Below the pieces are notes generated by a model. The model searched no databases and had not been told where the DNA came from. It saw nothing but the letters and a program-made list of their open reading frames with translations. From assembly GCA_024803745.1 (NCBI GenBank), contig JANJXV010000004.1, forward strand, positions 49,044,858-49,108,857: a DNA stretch of 64,000 nucleotides, read 5' to 3'. Of this stretch, positions 11,136-21,185 are shown piece by piece (positions within the stretch are counted from its first letter, which is position 1; the number at the start of each line of letters is the position of its first letter). Made by a program: the position numbers and the translations under genes. Origin of the DNA: Megascapheus bottae (Eukaryota; Chordata; Mammalia; Rodentia; Geomyidae).

Positions 11136-11146
11136 TATGTTTATTT
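11136..11146. repeat. Right TSD of inner L1
   Basis: tatgtttattt, identical to 9684-9694. Confidence 0.85.
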
Positions 11147-11332
11147 TTTTATCTGTAATCAGAAAGGGAAAGATGGAAAACAAGATGATTGGTAGGAGGT
11201 GGGGGGAGGGAAATGGGGAAAAAAAACATGAGAATGAGTATCAATGTGTGAGAAATAATGCACCTACTAACTGATGAGTGTAACTGTAACCCCTCTATAC
11301 AGTATCCCAACAATAAAAAAAGACAAAAACAG
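11147..11332 (+). mobile_element. Outer L1: 3' UTR, second part
   Basis: Continues the 3' UTR broken at 9694: atctgtaatcagaaaggg, the G-rich block (ggtggggggagggaaatggg), caatgtgtgagaaataatgc, tgtaacccctctatac and a final caataaaaaaagacaaaaac tail. Confidence 0.9.
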
Positions 11333-11349
11333 AGAAGTATATATAACTG

Positions 11350-11915
11350 TATCAAAAGCTCAGCAGTTCTTCAATGTGTTCTGAGTTGGAAATTTGGAAT
11401 TGTTATGTTTAGTTTAATGTGCATAGTGTTACTTCGTATGTAATTTTTAATGCATCTTCTCTACAGTAATTTCAGAAAAGTTTTTCTTTGTACTTGATTT
11501 AGCTTGGCACTTATTCACATAGATATTTAATGGAAACCTAATGATATTTAATGTGGTGACATTCTGTATTCCTGAAAGTATATGAAAATATTAAGTAGGG
11601 ATAAGGCTTTATATAATTAAAGATAGCGTCACATATTCTGCTAATTTATGGTGGATTAGTTGATATATAAACTTATATGATTTCTAAAGTTCAAGTAGAA
11701 AGAAAGAAAACAAGAGACATTTAATATAATAGATGCAAGATAATTTTAAATCTTCCAACATAGAAAAATATTGAATCTGATGTTAAAAACACCAATTATG
11801 GTTAATATTGATATGAAATCAAAACTTATTATTGTGTGGGTATTTTTCTTTATAACAGAAGAAAGTTTAACCAATGAGTGAAAACTACCTAAATAGATGA
11901 CATAAAATGTGAAAT
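11350..11915. other. Unassigned AT-rich DNA
   Basis: Nothing recognised between the two L1 units. Confidence 0.5.
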
Positions 11916-11934
11916 AAAATAGCAATTAATTTGA
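11916..11934. repeat. Left TSD of the 4.4-kb L1
   Basis: Nineteen bases, aaaatagcaattaatttga, repeated exactly at 16339-16357. Confidence 0.95.
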
Positions 11935-11942
11935 TTCAGCAG

Positions 11943-11950
11943 AAGATGGC
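11943..11950 (+). promoter_or_regulatory. Candidate YY1 site at L1 5' end
   Basis: aagatggc lies 9-16 bases into the element. Human L1 has a YY1 site at nearly the same distance from its start, where it sets the transcription start. This supports 11935 as a genuine, untruncated 5' end. Confidence 0.6.
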
Positions 11951-13081
11951 AGTGGTTCAGGGTGAGACATACTGAACTCCTGCCAAGATTCATGTACTGG
12001 CAGTGCAGCAGACAATCCTCTATCAGAAATCGATCCTAAGTAAGCTTTAGGACCACAGAGAACTCAGGCAGAGAGGAAAAAAAGGAAGAATACCAGCGCA
12101 AAAAGAGAGCGTGGAGCTACACCGTGGAGCAGCCAGGAGACAAAGGCTCTTCTGAATCAGAGCAGAGAAAGTGCTCCTCTGCAGACAGAGCCACACAGAG
12201 CTTGCGTGAGCCCAGAGCTGACACCCAGCCTTGCACGGACCTGCCAGCTTCATGGAACCGGAGAATCCAGCAATTTGTGAGTAGCTCCGAGAAGTTTCCA
12301 CTTCTGCTCCAGGAATGGCATAGGGAAGGAGCCCCTCCCCCACCAGCTGAGACCAGTGCCATCTTGACTGCTGGCAACAACCCAGGCCAAAGCAATTGTA
12401 GCCTGAGAGGTGTTGCTGACAGCGCCACCTAACTGGCAAAGGATTTCCCAGAGATCCCTTAGCCAGAAATCTGGTCCCAGCGCTGCTGAAGTCCATCCCC
12501 CTGCGCCACCTCAGACCTGGTAAACAAAGCCTCCTGAGGATCTTTCAGCTTTTTTTTACCAATCTGATCCGAAAAACCACAAAGCCAAATCACAAGAGAA
12601 AAAGACTTTGTGAAGTGTTTAGATCCCTAATTTAGTGGAGACACAAGTTTCCTAACCTCTCTCCCCACCAAAAAAAACAAAAACTGAAGAATACCCTTTT
12701 TTTAATCTTTTTTTTACCCCATTTCATTTGCATTTTTAAATGTTCTTATTTTTTTCTTTGCCATTTAACCGACATCTTTTTTTCTAAAGTTATGATTCAT
12801 TCCTTTTTTTTTTCTTTTTTCTTTTTTTCTCCTCTCTTTTCCCGCAATCCTGCTGTCACTGTGGTCATTCCTAGAAACCCAGCGACAGCTCTGGGTACAG
12901 TTTGAACAAAAACGATATCCATATTGATACAGTCACCTGCATTTTAAACTCCGGGTTCTCAACCCTAGTATCTCTTGGGTAAGAACTCAGAACAGTGAGG
13001 AATCTCCCCCCACCTTTTTTCTTTTTTTTGCTTTTGTTTTTGTTTTGTTGTTTTGTTTTGTTTATGTTTTTGTTTTCATTT

Positions 13082-13111
13082 TGTGTGTGTGTGTGTGTGT
13101 GTCTGTGTGTG
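13082..13111. repeat. (TG)n microsatellite inside L1 leader
   Basis: About 14 TG units with one TC interruption, in a T-rich stretch. Confidence 0.85.
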
Positions 13112-13431
13112 TTCTGTTTTATTTTGTTGTTCTTTTGTTTCTTTGTTTCTTTTTTTCTTTTCTTTCTTAAATTGGTATCATTGAAATCTCCTATATCAAC
13201 CTCTTTCTTTTCTCTATATATTCTTCTTATTACTCTTCTTATTTTGATAATTTTTATCTAAGTTCATCTAAACTTTCTACACAAATACTCTACCTGTCTA
13301 TCACCTTAGGTCAGTTATTCTTACATGATACCCTTTCTTCATTACTATAATATTCTTACACTCCTGTATTATTCTTTTCTTACCTCCCTTGTCGTCCTTC
13401 ATATGATTTTTCTATCTCTGGTCCTCTGTTC

Positions 13432-15577
13432 AAAAAAAATTATACACTATGATCAAACAGGTTTCATCACAGGGAGGCAAAGCTGGTTCAACATATGCAA
13501 ATTAATTAATATAATTCAACACATCAACAGGAGAAGAGACAAAAATCACACGATTGTCTCAATAAATGCAGAAAATGCATTTGACAACATCTAACACCCC
13601 TTTATGTTAAAAGCTCTGGAGAAACTAGGAATCCATGGAACATTCCTCAATATAATAAACACTGTGTATGACAAACCCACTGCTAGTATTATACTTAATG
13701 GTGAAAAGCTAAAGCCATTCCCTCTAAAATCAGGAATGAGACAAGAATGCCCACTTTCTCCACTCCTCTTTAACATAGTATTAGAACTCCTAGCCAATGC
13801 AATAAGGCAAGAAGCAAGCATAAAGGGGATCCAAATAGGGAAAGAGGAAGTAAAACTTTCCCTCTTTGCAGATGACATGATCCTGTATTTAAAGAATCCT
13901 ATAGACTCTACTCCCAAGCTCCTTGAGCTGATTCAAAACTTTGGAAGAGTAGCAGGATATAAAATCAACCCTCAAAAATCCTCACTGTTGGCCTTCCTTT
14001 ACGCCAACAGTGAGAGGAATGAGGCAACAATCAGGAAAGCAACTCCTTTAGCAACAGCCTCAAAGAAAATAAACTACCTAAGAATTAGCTTAACTAAGAA
14101 TGTAAAGGACCTTTTTGATTAAAACTTTAAAACCTTGAAAAAGGAAATTAAAGCAGAACTGAGGAAATGGAAAAACCTCCCATGCTCCTGGATTGGAAGT
14201 GAAAATGACAATCTTGCCAAGGGCTATCTATAAATTCAACGCAATACCCATTAATATCCCTATGTCATTCTTTAAAGAAATAGAAGAGGCAATCCAAAAT
14301 TTTATATGGAATAATAAAAGACTCCGTATAGCAAAAACACTTCCTAACAGAAAGAACAGTGCAGGAGGAATTTCAATACCAAACTTCAGACTCTATTACA
14401 GAGCTATAATTATCAAACCAGCTTGGTACTGGCACAAGAACAGGCCTGAAGACCAATGGAATAGAACTGAGGACCCAGATTTTAAACCACAGACCTATGG
14501 CCACCTAATCTTTGACAAGGGAGCCAAAAAAATAGAATGGAAGAAAGACAGCCTCTGCTGGCAGAACTGGTTAAGCACATACAGAAAACTAAAGTTGGAT
14601 CCTTCTTTGTAATCCTGTACGAGAATTAACTCCAAATGGATCAAAGACCTGGAGGTAAAAGCTGACACACTGAAAAGTTTACAAGAAGGAATAGGATATA
14701 CACTAGACCTCCTTGGCACAGGTTGGAACTTTCTTAATAAGGACCAAGAATCACAACAAATCAGAGAAAGGCTGGATAAATGGGACTGCATTAAACTGCA
14801 GAGCTTTTGTCTGGCAGAGGACATAGCTAGTAAACTAATTAGGAAGCCTACAGAGTGGGAGAAGATCTTCACCAACCATACAGCGGACAAAGGCCTCATA
14901 TCTAAAATATATCAACAGCTCAAAAAATTGAATCACTCCAAAACTAATCTCCAAAGTAACAACCATCCCATTAAAAGATGGGCCAAAGACTTAAAGAGAG
15001 TCTTCTCTGAAGAAGAAAGAAAAATGGCCTATAGACACATGAAGAAATGCTCAACATCTCTGGTCATAAAAGAAATGCAAATCACATCACTCCAGTTAGA
15101 ATGGCCATGATCAGGAAAACTAATAACAACAGATGCTGGAGGGGATGTGGCCAGGAGGGATCACTACTACACTGTTGGTGGGAGTGCAAACTCATTCAAT
15201 CACTATGGAAAGCAGTATGGCAGTTCCTCAAAAGACTAAACATAGAACTCCCCTATGACCCAGCAATTCCACTACTTGGCATTTACACAATCGTCCAGAA
15301 ATACGGACATACTAAATCCACCAGCACAACAATGTTCATTGCAGCACTATTCACCATAGCAAAGATATGGAATCAACCTAGATGTCCCTCAGTTGATGAG
15401 TGGATCAACAAGATGTGGTATTTGTACACTATGGAATTGTATTCTGCTGTCAGAAAGAATGACATCGACCCATTTGTTAGGAAATGGAAAGAATTAGAAA
15501 AGATCAAATTAAGTGAAATAAGCCAGACTCAAAGGAACTTAGGCTCAATGGTTTCCCTTATTTGTCATAATCAGTAG
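13432..15577 (+). pseudogene. Decayed L1 ORF2, partial RT core to C-terminus
   Basis: Remains of the L1 ORF2 protein, the endonuclease/reverse transcriptase that copies L1 and SINE RNA at the target site. The N-terminal endonuclease and first RT blocks are absent. What remains: the [13 protein letters not shown] block (about 13440-13500), the 172-codon frame 13604-14122 with [20 protein letters not shown] (residues about 44-63) and the catalytic FADD box (residues 88-91, 13865-13876), the frame 14193-14612, and the C-terminal frame 15047-15577 with cysteine-rich [10 protein letters not shown] and LLHCWWECKLI. At least two stops (after 13594 and 14122) and several frameshifts (near 14612 and 15110) kill it. 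The downstream neighbour is its own 3' UTR. It is certainly L1 and certainly non-functional. Confidence 0.95.
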
Positions 15578-15985
15578 AAATCTTGGGCTCTCCTAGTAGA
15601 GATTTTCAATAGAGCAAAATCTTGATACATAAGGCCATATAGTATGAAGCTAATTAAAAGGACCTCTAGGATATTGATACAAAAGCCATATAATGAATGA
15701 TTATTGTCCTTAATGTACTATGTTATCTCTCATCTCGTTTGCTGTCCCTTGGTTATATCATATTGTTACAGTATCTCACTTTGTTATCTGATATAGTGGA
15801 TATATTTGTATTTGGTTATTTGAAATTGGATAGGGATGGGGGAAAACCAAGATGGGGGCTAGGGAGGAGGGTAATGGGGACCAAGACATGTTAAAGGGTA
15901 TCAATGTATGTGAATTAATGCACCTTCTATCTGGCAAATATCATGTAACCCTTTTATTAATTAATATAAAAATATTTTAAAAATT
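15578..15985 (+). mobile_element. L1 3' UTR, copy 1
   Basis: Follows the ORF2 stop at 15575-15577. It contains gtactatgttatctctcatc, cagtatctcactttgttatc, the G-rich block near 15835-15880, atgcaccttctatctggcaa and an A-rich end at 15965-15983 (atataaaaatattttaaaaa). Confidence 0.92.
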
Positions 15986-16338
15986 CCATATAGTAGGACG
16001 CCAAATGAAAGGATCTCTAGGATATAGAAACATCATAATCCATATAATGAATGATTGTTGTTTTTAAGGTACTATGTTATCTCTCATCTCTTTTGCTGTC
16101 CTTTGGTTATCTCATGTTGTTATAGTATCTCACTTTGTTATCTGATATATCGGATATATTTGTATTTGGTTATTTGAAACTGGATAGGGAACGGGGGAAA
16201 ACAAGATGATGGGTGGGGGTGGGGGGAGGAAATGTGGACCAAGACATCTGAAAGGGTATCAATATATGGCAATTAATGTACCATCTATCTGGCAAATATC
16301 ATGTAACCCTTATATTAATTTCAATAAAAATATATGAA
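15986..16338 (+). mobile_element. L1 3' UTR, copy 2 in tandem
   Basis: A second 3' UTR that restarts at the point equivalent to about 15637 (ccatatagta...) and runs to the A-rich end and the right TSD. It differs from copy 1 at many positions (for example the G-rich block and the tail), so it is not a recent duplication. Because the TSD lies after copy 2, both copies most simply entered together. Confidence 0.9.
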
Positions 16339-16357
16339 AAAATAGCAATTAATTTGA
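16339..16357. repeat. Right TSD of the 4.4-kb L1
   Basis: Exact match to 11916-11934. Confidence 0.95.
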
Positions 16358-17282
16358 AATTAATGTTGGGACAAAAAACAATATAAATACACTAAAATTT
16401 CTACTGTGCTACTATTTCACTGAGCCAGAATTAATCTGTATGTTTCAGGACAAGAGAATACATTTCACAAATACTTTTATTAAGGTAAGCTACCATACAT
16501 CAAAGTGTATAATAGTTTGTTTCTCAAGATCCATAACATTGCAATGCACCAAATGTCATTACATATAAATGAATTAGAGAAATGATCACTTTAGAGAGCA
16601 AGAACAATTACATTTTCTGTAAAGTTTGACAATAATACTGATGGCACTATAAATTAGATTCATATTTAATATATAAATAATAAGCTTTATTGATTTTGTG
16701 TCCATTGTGATGTGACAGAGATAAGTAGAAATACAGAGAGAACCAATGATAATATAAATTACTCATGTATATATATATATATATATATATATAAATTGAG
16801 AAAAAAAGAGAGGGGAAATTTCTGAATCACAGATATCTACAACTGACTTTAAAAATAAATTTTAAAGAACTCCAGATAATTAACTTATAATCATGAGAAA
16901 TAGTAGAAAGTGATTTTGGAAGAATACAGAATTTATCGAGTAGGAACTAACCTGAAAGTTTAGTATGAAGTTTAAAGATACCTCTAAACTTGTTGGGAAT
17001 TTACGTTACTATTGCACTATATATCAATGCAAAACAACTACAGATTTACTAAGTCCCTAAAACATGTCCTGCTTCTGGTGTGCTCATGCCATAATCCGAT
17101 GAGACAGTCAAAAGTTCAAAGTAGTTATTGCACCAATGATCATGTTTTAGGAAAACTTGGTGGTATACAGGATCTTTACATCAAGAACATGTGAAGAAAG
17201 AAATTCTTTTATATTATCTTTAAGTACTTGTCAAAGGAGTTGTCATTCAGCAAAATTTATGAATAGAATGTGTCTTGATCAA
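16358..17282. other. Unassigned AT-rich DNA
   Basis: Unique-looking sequence with one (AT)n microsatellite at 16767-16793. Nothing else recognised. Confidence 0.5.
16767..16793. repeat. (AT)n microsatellite
   Basis: About 13 uninterrupted AT units. Confidence 0.9.
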
Positions 17283-17850
17283 TATAATCCTTTGAACATT
17301 CTCATCTAGTCTCACCCTTTCCTATTCACCCTTTTCCTCAACCTTCTTAAGTTTGTAGTGTATACATGGAATTCTTGGCTACATTTTCTGTCTCTTCTCC
17401 TATTCATTTGTCCATTCCTTTCTCCTTGACCCTACTCACCCTTTTGAAAAATCCATTTTTTTCTGGTATTCATTTTATTGAACTTTCACTTGGTCTCTCT
17501 AGGGAATTGCACTCTTTCCATATGTCAGTTAATACATTTGTATGCACTTGCATGCCACCCAACATATTAACTTACAAGTTTGCAAGATAAATCTTGCTTC
17601 CTTATATAAGGGAAAATACGGATCCCTTGTCCCTCTGGTTCTAATTCATTTCAATTAACCTAATTTTTCCAGATATGACCATTTCTTTACAAATAGAAAA
17701 ATATCATTCTTTCTAGTGGATAAGTAAAATTTTGTTGTGCATATATCCCATATTTTCTTGATCCATGAGTCCATTGAAGGGTACCTAGGCTGATTCTTTA
17801 CCTTAGCTGTGGTGAATAGTGCTGCAATCAACAAACACAGAACAATGATC
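17283..17850 (-). mobile_element. Old L1 3' fragment
   Basis: On the plus strand 17745-17845 reads catatcccatattttcttga ... gagtccattgaagggtacct ... agctgtggtgaatagtgctgcaatcaac, the reverse of the L1 ORF2 C-terminal segment. The stretch down to about 17283 fits its 3' UTR in reverse. It is much more diverged than the L1s above and has no readable frame or TSD. Confidence 0.7.
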
Positions 17851-18336
17851 CAAGACCAAGACTTTAGGAATGTGTGACAAAACAGGATAGTTAAGAGAAT
17901 AACTCAGAAACTCTGGGCTCAAATAAAGACGTGCATATACTGTCTCATGAACACTATATCCACTGGGACTTCAGTTGTAATGTAACAAACTTGTAATCTC
18001 CTTTTTACATCTATCATAAACTCTTGCAAGGCCCATATTTATTCCTTCACTATTCTCTATCAGAGATTATGCCTTACACTGGAAATTTAATTATATAAAT
18101 GCTTGTATTGCATAAAGATGGTTGGCCAGCAAGAGACAGACATGGAAGATGCTAGTTCTACGAGATTGTAATGCAGTGGAAAAACTTCCTGTTCCCTTGT
18201 GTTCATAAAGACTTTTAATTTTAGAACACAATGTATTACTAATATGTTTAGGCACTGAGATCAAGCTGCAATGCTGAAAATAAACAAAAAATAGGAACGA
18301 TATTTATTCTATTCTAACATACCCACATATTTGTAT
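17851..18336. other. Unassigned DNA
   Basis: Nothing recognised. Confidence 0.45.
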
Positions 18337-18400
18337 TTTAATTTTTTATTGTTATAAAGGTGATGTACAGAATGGTTATAGTGAGGTAAGTCTGGTAAAA
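18337..18400 (-). mobile_element. Probable old L1 3' end scrap
   Basis: tttttattgttataaaggtg followed by atgtacagaatggttatagt has the reverse-L1 3' end pattern. Very short. Confidence 0.4.
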
Positions 18401-19966
18401 AGTCCTATGTATTTTTAAATACCACAATTTTTTCCCTTCTAAAGGTTCAAATAAAATTTGTGTATATGAAATGCTTCATATATTTGAATTTAAATCATGA
18501 ATGTGCTTATGGGCATTAGACTTAGTGAGTCAAATGTACTCTGTTTATGATTTACTCTGTCTTGCCACAAAGAGGTTAGAAACATGAATCAAAATATAGC
18601 ATCATGGTTTTACTTAATAACACATTACATATGCACAAATTCAAACTACATCAAGACTAAATTATATTCTAAAGTGAGTACTTTCCTCTATCATATTTCA
18701 TTCATGAATGACAACAAAATGAAATTCTCATTACATTAATATGTATCAGATAAAACAAATGTAAATATTTTCCAAATAATATAACACTTTTAAAGTGTTC
18801 TGTCTCTTTTATTATTTACGGTACAATATGAAAGCAAATAAGGCAAAACTTTATATTTGAACTTAGAATGTTTATCCCTTAGGCTACTGTTGAGATACAC
18901 CTTCAGTCAATGAAGTATATTTTAATTCTCAGGAGTAAACTTCCTTACTGATAAGCTATGTTTCTTATTTCTATAGAAGCCTGTTTACTAAACTTGATGC
19001 TGTTTTTAATTACTAAAATATTTAAGTGGTTTTAAGTCAAATCTTTATGTCTTCATCATTATAAATCTATATTTCTTCCAATAGCATTATATTTACTCAT
19101 CTTAGAATTGTGAAGGCAAATCTTTAATTATTAGCAGAATTAGGATAAAACTTGAGACATGATTAGCTTATAGGACATCAAGAAAATATGGCATATCTGC
19201 ACAAATGGTTCTTTTTATGAATAAGGGAATAATCACACAGAACACCTCTCAAGGAAACACATTATAAAACAAGAGTAGACAACAAAGACATCACTTGTAG
19301 ATGACTATGTTATTATCTGTCTCATTCAAATACTGATTTTCTGTGACCCAGAAAAGAGAAGGGAAGCCTTTGTAATGGAGCCAGCTCCCATATGGGGATT
19401 TACTTACATTGCATTGGATGCATGCATACACAGCAATTGGAAGTTTTAGTACTCTAATGGGATGGATGAGGTGAAGCAACAGACCATGTTTCATTTGGGA
19501 AAAGCTGGAAGAAAAGGCCCAAAAATACAGCACAAATTGAGTTAGGAAAGACATAGACAGGATAATTGGTAGAATCAGAGCTCTCACTCACCTTCTGAAG
19601 GGACCCAGCATCTGACAGAACATGAATATATATGTATATTATAAAAATGAAGTACATGTATACTGATAGCAAACTGAAAGTGTTCTTGTCATTATGGATG
19701 TCTGCAAAATATCAGCTGTTTTTATTATACAATAAAATAACACGTTCATTCCACACAAATGGATATTTAATAATCTGTTTAAGCAATAATAATGAAAATA
19801 TTTCTATTGGCTTTTCTGAAAATATAAATAATTGCTTCAGATAATATTCAGTAAAATAGGAAAAATGCACAGGGTTTAACATATGTAGTTTATATAAAGG
19901 GCTGAGAACCAACTCTAATTACTGTCTTAGTACAATTACTTCACATAGCAAACAAAACCATAAATT
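18401..19966. other. Unassigned AT-rich DNA
   Basis: Nothing recognised. The 98-codon minus frame at 19291-19587 has no domain or conserved pattern. Confidence 0.5.
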
Positions 19967-20200
19967 AACAGGATGTTGGTGGCTCACACCTATAATGTTA
20001 GCTATTTGGGAGGATTGAAAACAGGAGAATCATATTTTAAGGTCAGCCTGAGCAGAAAATTAATAAGATCCCCTCTCAGTTGATAGCTGGGGCACAGTGG
20101 TACATAACTGTCATCTGAAGCTTACACTGGGGGCAGATATTAAGAGGACTGACATGCAAGCTAGCATGGCGGGAAACTGCAAAAGATCCCATCTCCATCC
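19967..20200 (+). mobile_element. Old 7SL-like SINE, diverged
   Basis: ggatgttggtggctcacacctataatgttagctatttgggaggattg is an Alu/B1-like head, followed by aaaacaggagaatcatattttaaggtcagcctgagca. A second head-like segment (agctggggcacagtggtaca) suggests a dimer. No TSD found. Confidence 0.65.
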
Positions 20201-20294
20201 AAAAGAATCTGGACATGGGACTGAACTCTGTGAATCCACAGATATACCAACGTGGAAAAGCAGTCATATTCTAAAAATAGCCAACAAACTAACC

Positions 20295-21090
20295 AGGATT
20301 GACTCTGGAAAATATTATTGCAATCCCTCAAAAACCTAAACATATAGTTCCCCTATGTTCCAGCAATTCTACTCCTGGGCATTTACACAAATATCCATTA
20401 AGATGAACATACTAAAATTCCCAGCTCAACTATGTTCACTGCAGCACTATTTACTATACCTAAGATAAAGAACCAACCCATATGCGCTTCATTAGATGGA
20501 TGGACCAAGAAACTGTGGTATTTAGGCACAAGAGAATTCTATGCTGCCATAAAAAAGAATGGCAGCACCCCATTTGTACAGAAATGGAAATATTAGGGTG
20601 GAAAAGCATATTAACTGAAATAAACCAGACATAAAGAAACATAGGCTCCATGTTTTCCCTCATTTGTAATAATTACTATGTGTCTAGGATTTTCCTGGCA
20701 GAGGGTCAAAATAGCTCAAAAACTATGTGCATATGACCATAACGGATGAGGCTAAGAAAAATTAACTCCAGGATGTATAAAGAGAGGTTTATCTTTGTGG
20801 TTGTTGTTTTTAATATACTGCATGAAGTCATTTCTTTTCTCTTTTTTCCCCCCTTATGGTTTGTTCTCTGTTGCTGCTGTATTTGACTTTGGTATCTGAT
20901 ATATTATGTACACATTTATTTGTTTACTTGCAATAGGAAAGAAATGGGAAAAAACAAGACTGGGAGAGGGTTGGGGTAGGGAAATTGGGAGAAAAACATG
21001 GGAAGGGGGATCAATGTTTAAGAGTAATGTACCCACTTCCTGATGAATGTAAATATAACCCTCTATACATCACCCCCAAATTAAAAAAAT
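20295..21090 (+). mobile_element. L1 ORF2 tail and 3' UTR, 5'-truncated
   Basis: Starts in late ORF2 (attgcaatccctcaaaaacc), continues through the region equivalent to 15220-15577 with many changes, then the 3' UTR to ctctatacatcacccccaaattaaaaaaa. All frames are broken. It belongs to the same older 3' UTR subfamily as the L1s ending at 11332 and 34558. Confidence 0.9.
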
Positions 21091-21092
21091 AA

Positions 21093-21175
21093 CAGTATTG
21101 GAGGTATGATTCAATGGTATACTACCAGCCTAGCAAGTATGAGGCCCTGTGTTCAAACACTATGTACCATTTTAA
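21093..21175 (+). mobile_element. Single ID-like tRNA-derived SINE unit
   Basis: ggaggtatgattcaatggta (A-box-like) and gtgttcaaacac (B-box-like) around cctagcaagtatgaggccct. It is a monomer, placed directly at the A-tail of the L1 before it, a common SINE landing site. Confidence 0.75.
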
Positions 21176-21185
21176 ATTTTAGTTA

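Larger units (their letters stand above)
11935..13431 (+). mobile_element. L1 5' UTR region with intact 5' end
   Basis: Starts directly after the TSD with ttcagcagaagatggcagtgg. The first 600 bases are GC-rich (exon-like composition, several CpGs) and stand out from their surroundings. From about 12550 the sequence becomes T- and TC-rich, with a (TG)n run at 13082-13111. The location between a perfect TSD and L1 ORF2 in the same insertion identifies it as the 5' UTR and leader of this L1 family, although I do not recognise the 5' UTR type itself. ORF1 does not follow: at about 13432 it switches to the middle of ORF2. The frames at 12124-12432 (plus, 102 codons) and 12047-12496 (minus, 149 codons) have no known domain and probably reflect the low stop frequency of GC-rich DNA. 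Confidence 0.8.

Noticed and set aside
12995..13261. 88-codon phenylalanine/leucine-rich frame that looks like membrane protein.
   Set aside because: It is the T-rich leader of the L1 including a (TG)n run; no real hydrophobic-helix pattern beyond poly-T translation.
13604..14122. Possibly functional reverse-transcriptase gene.
   Set aside because: The FADD box is present but the frame is stopped on both sides and lacks the endonuclease and the first RT blocks; a dead L1 fragment.
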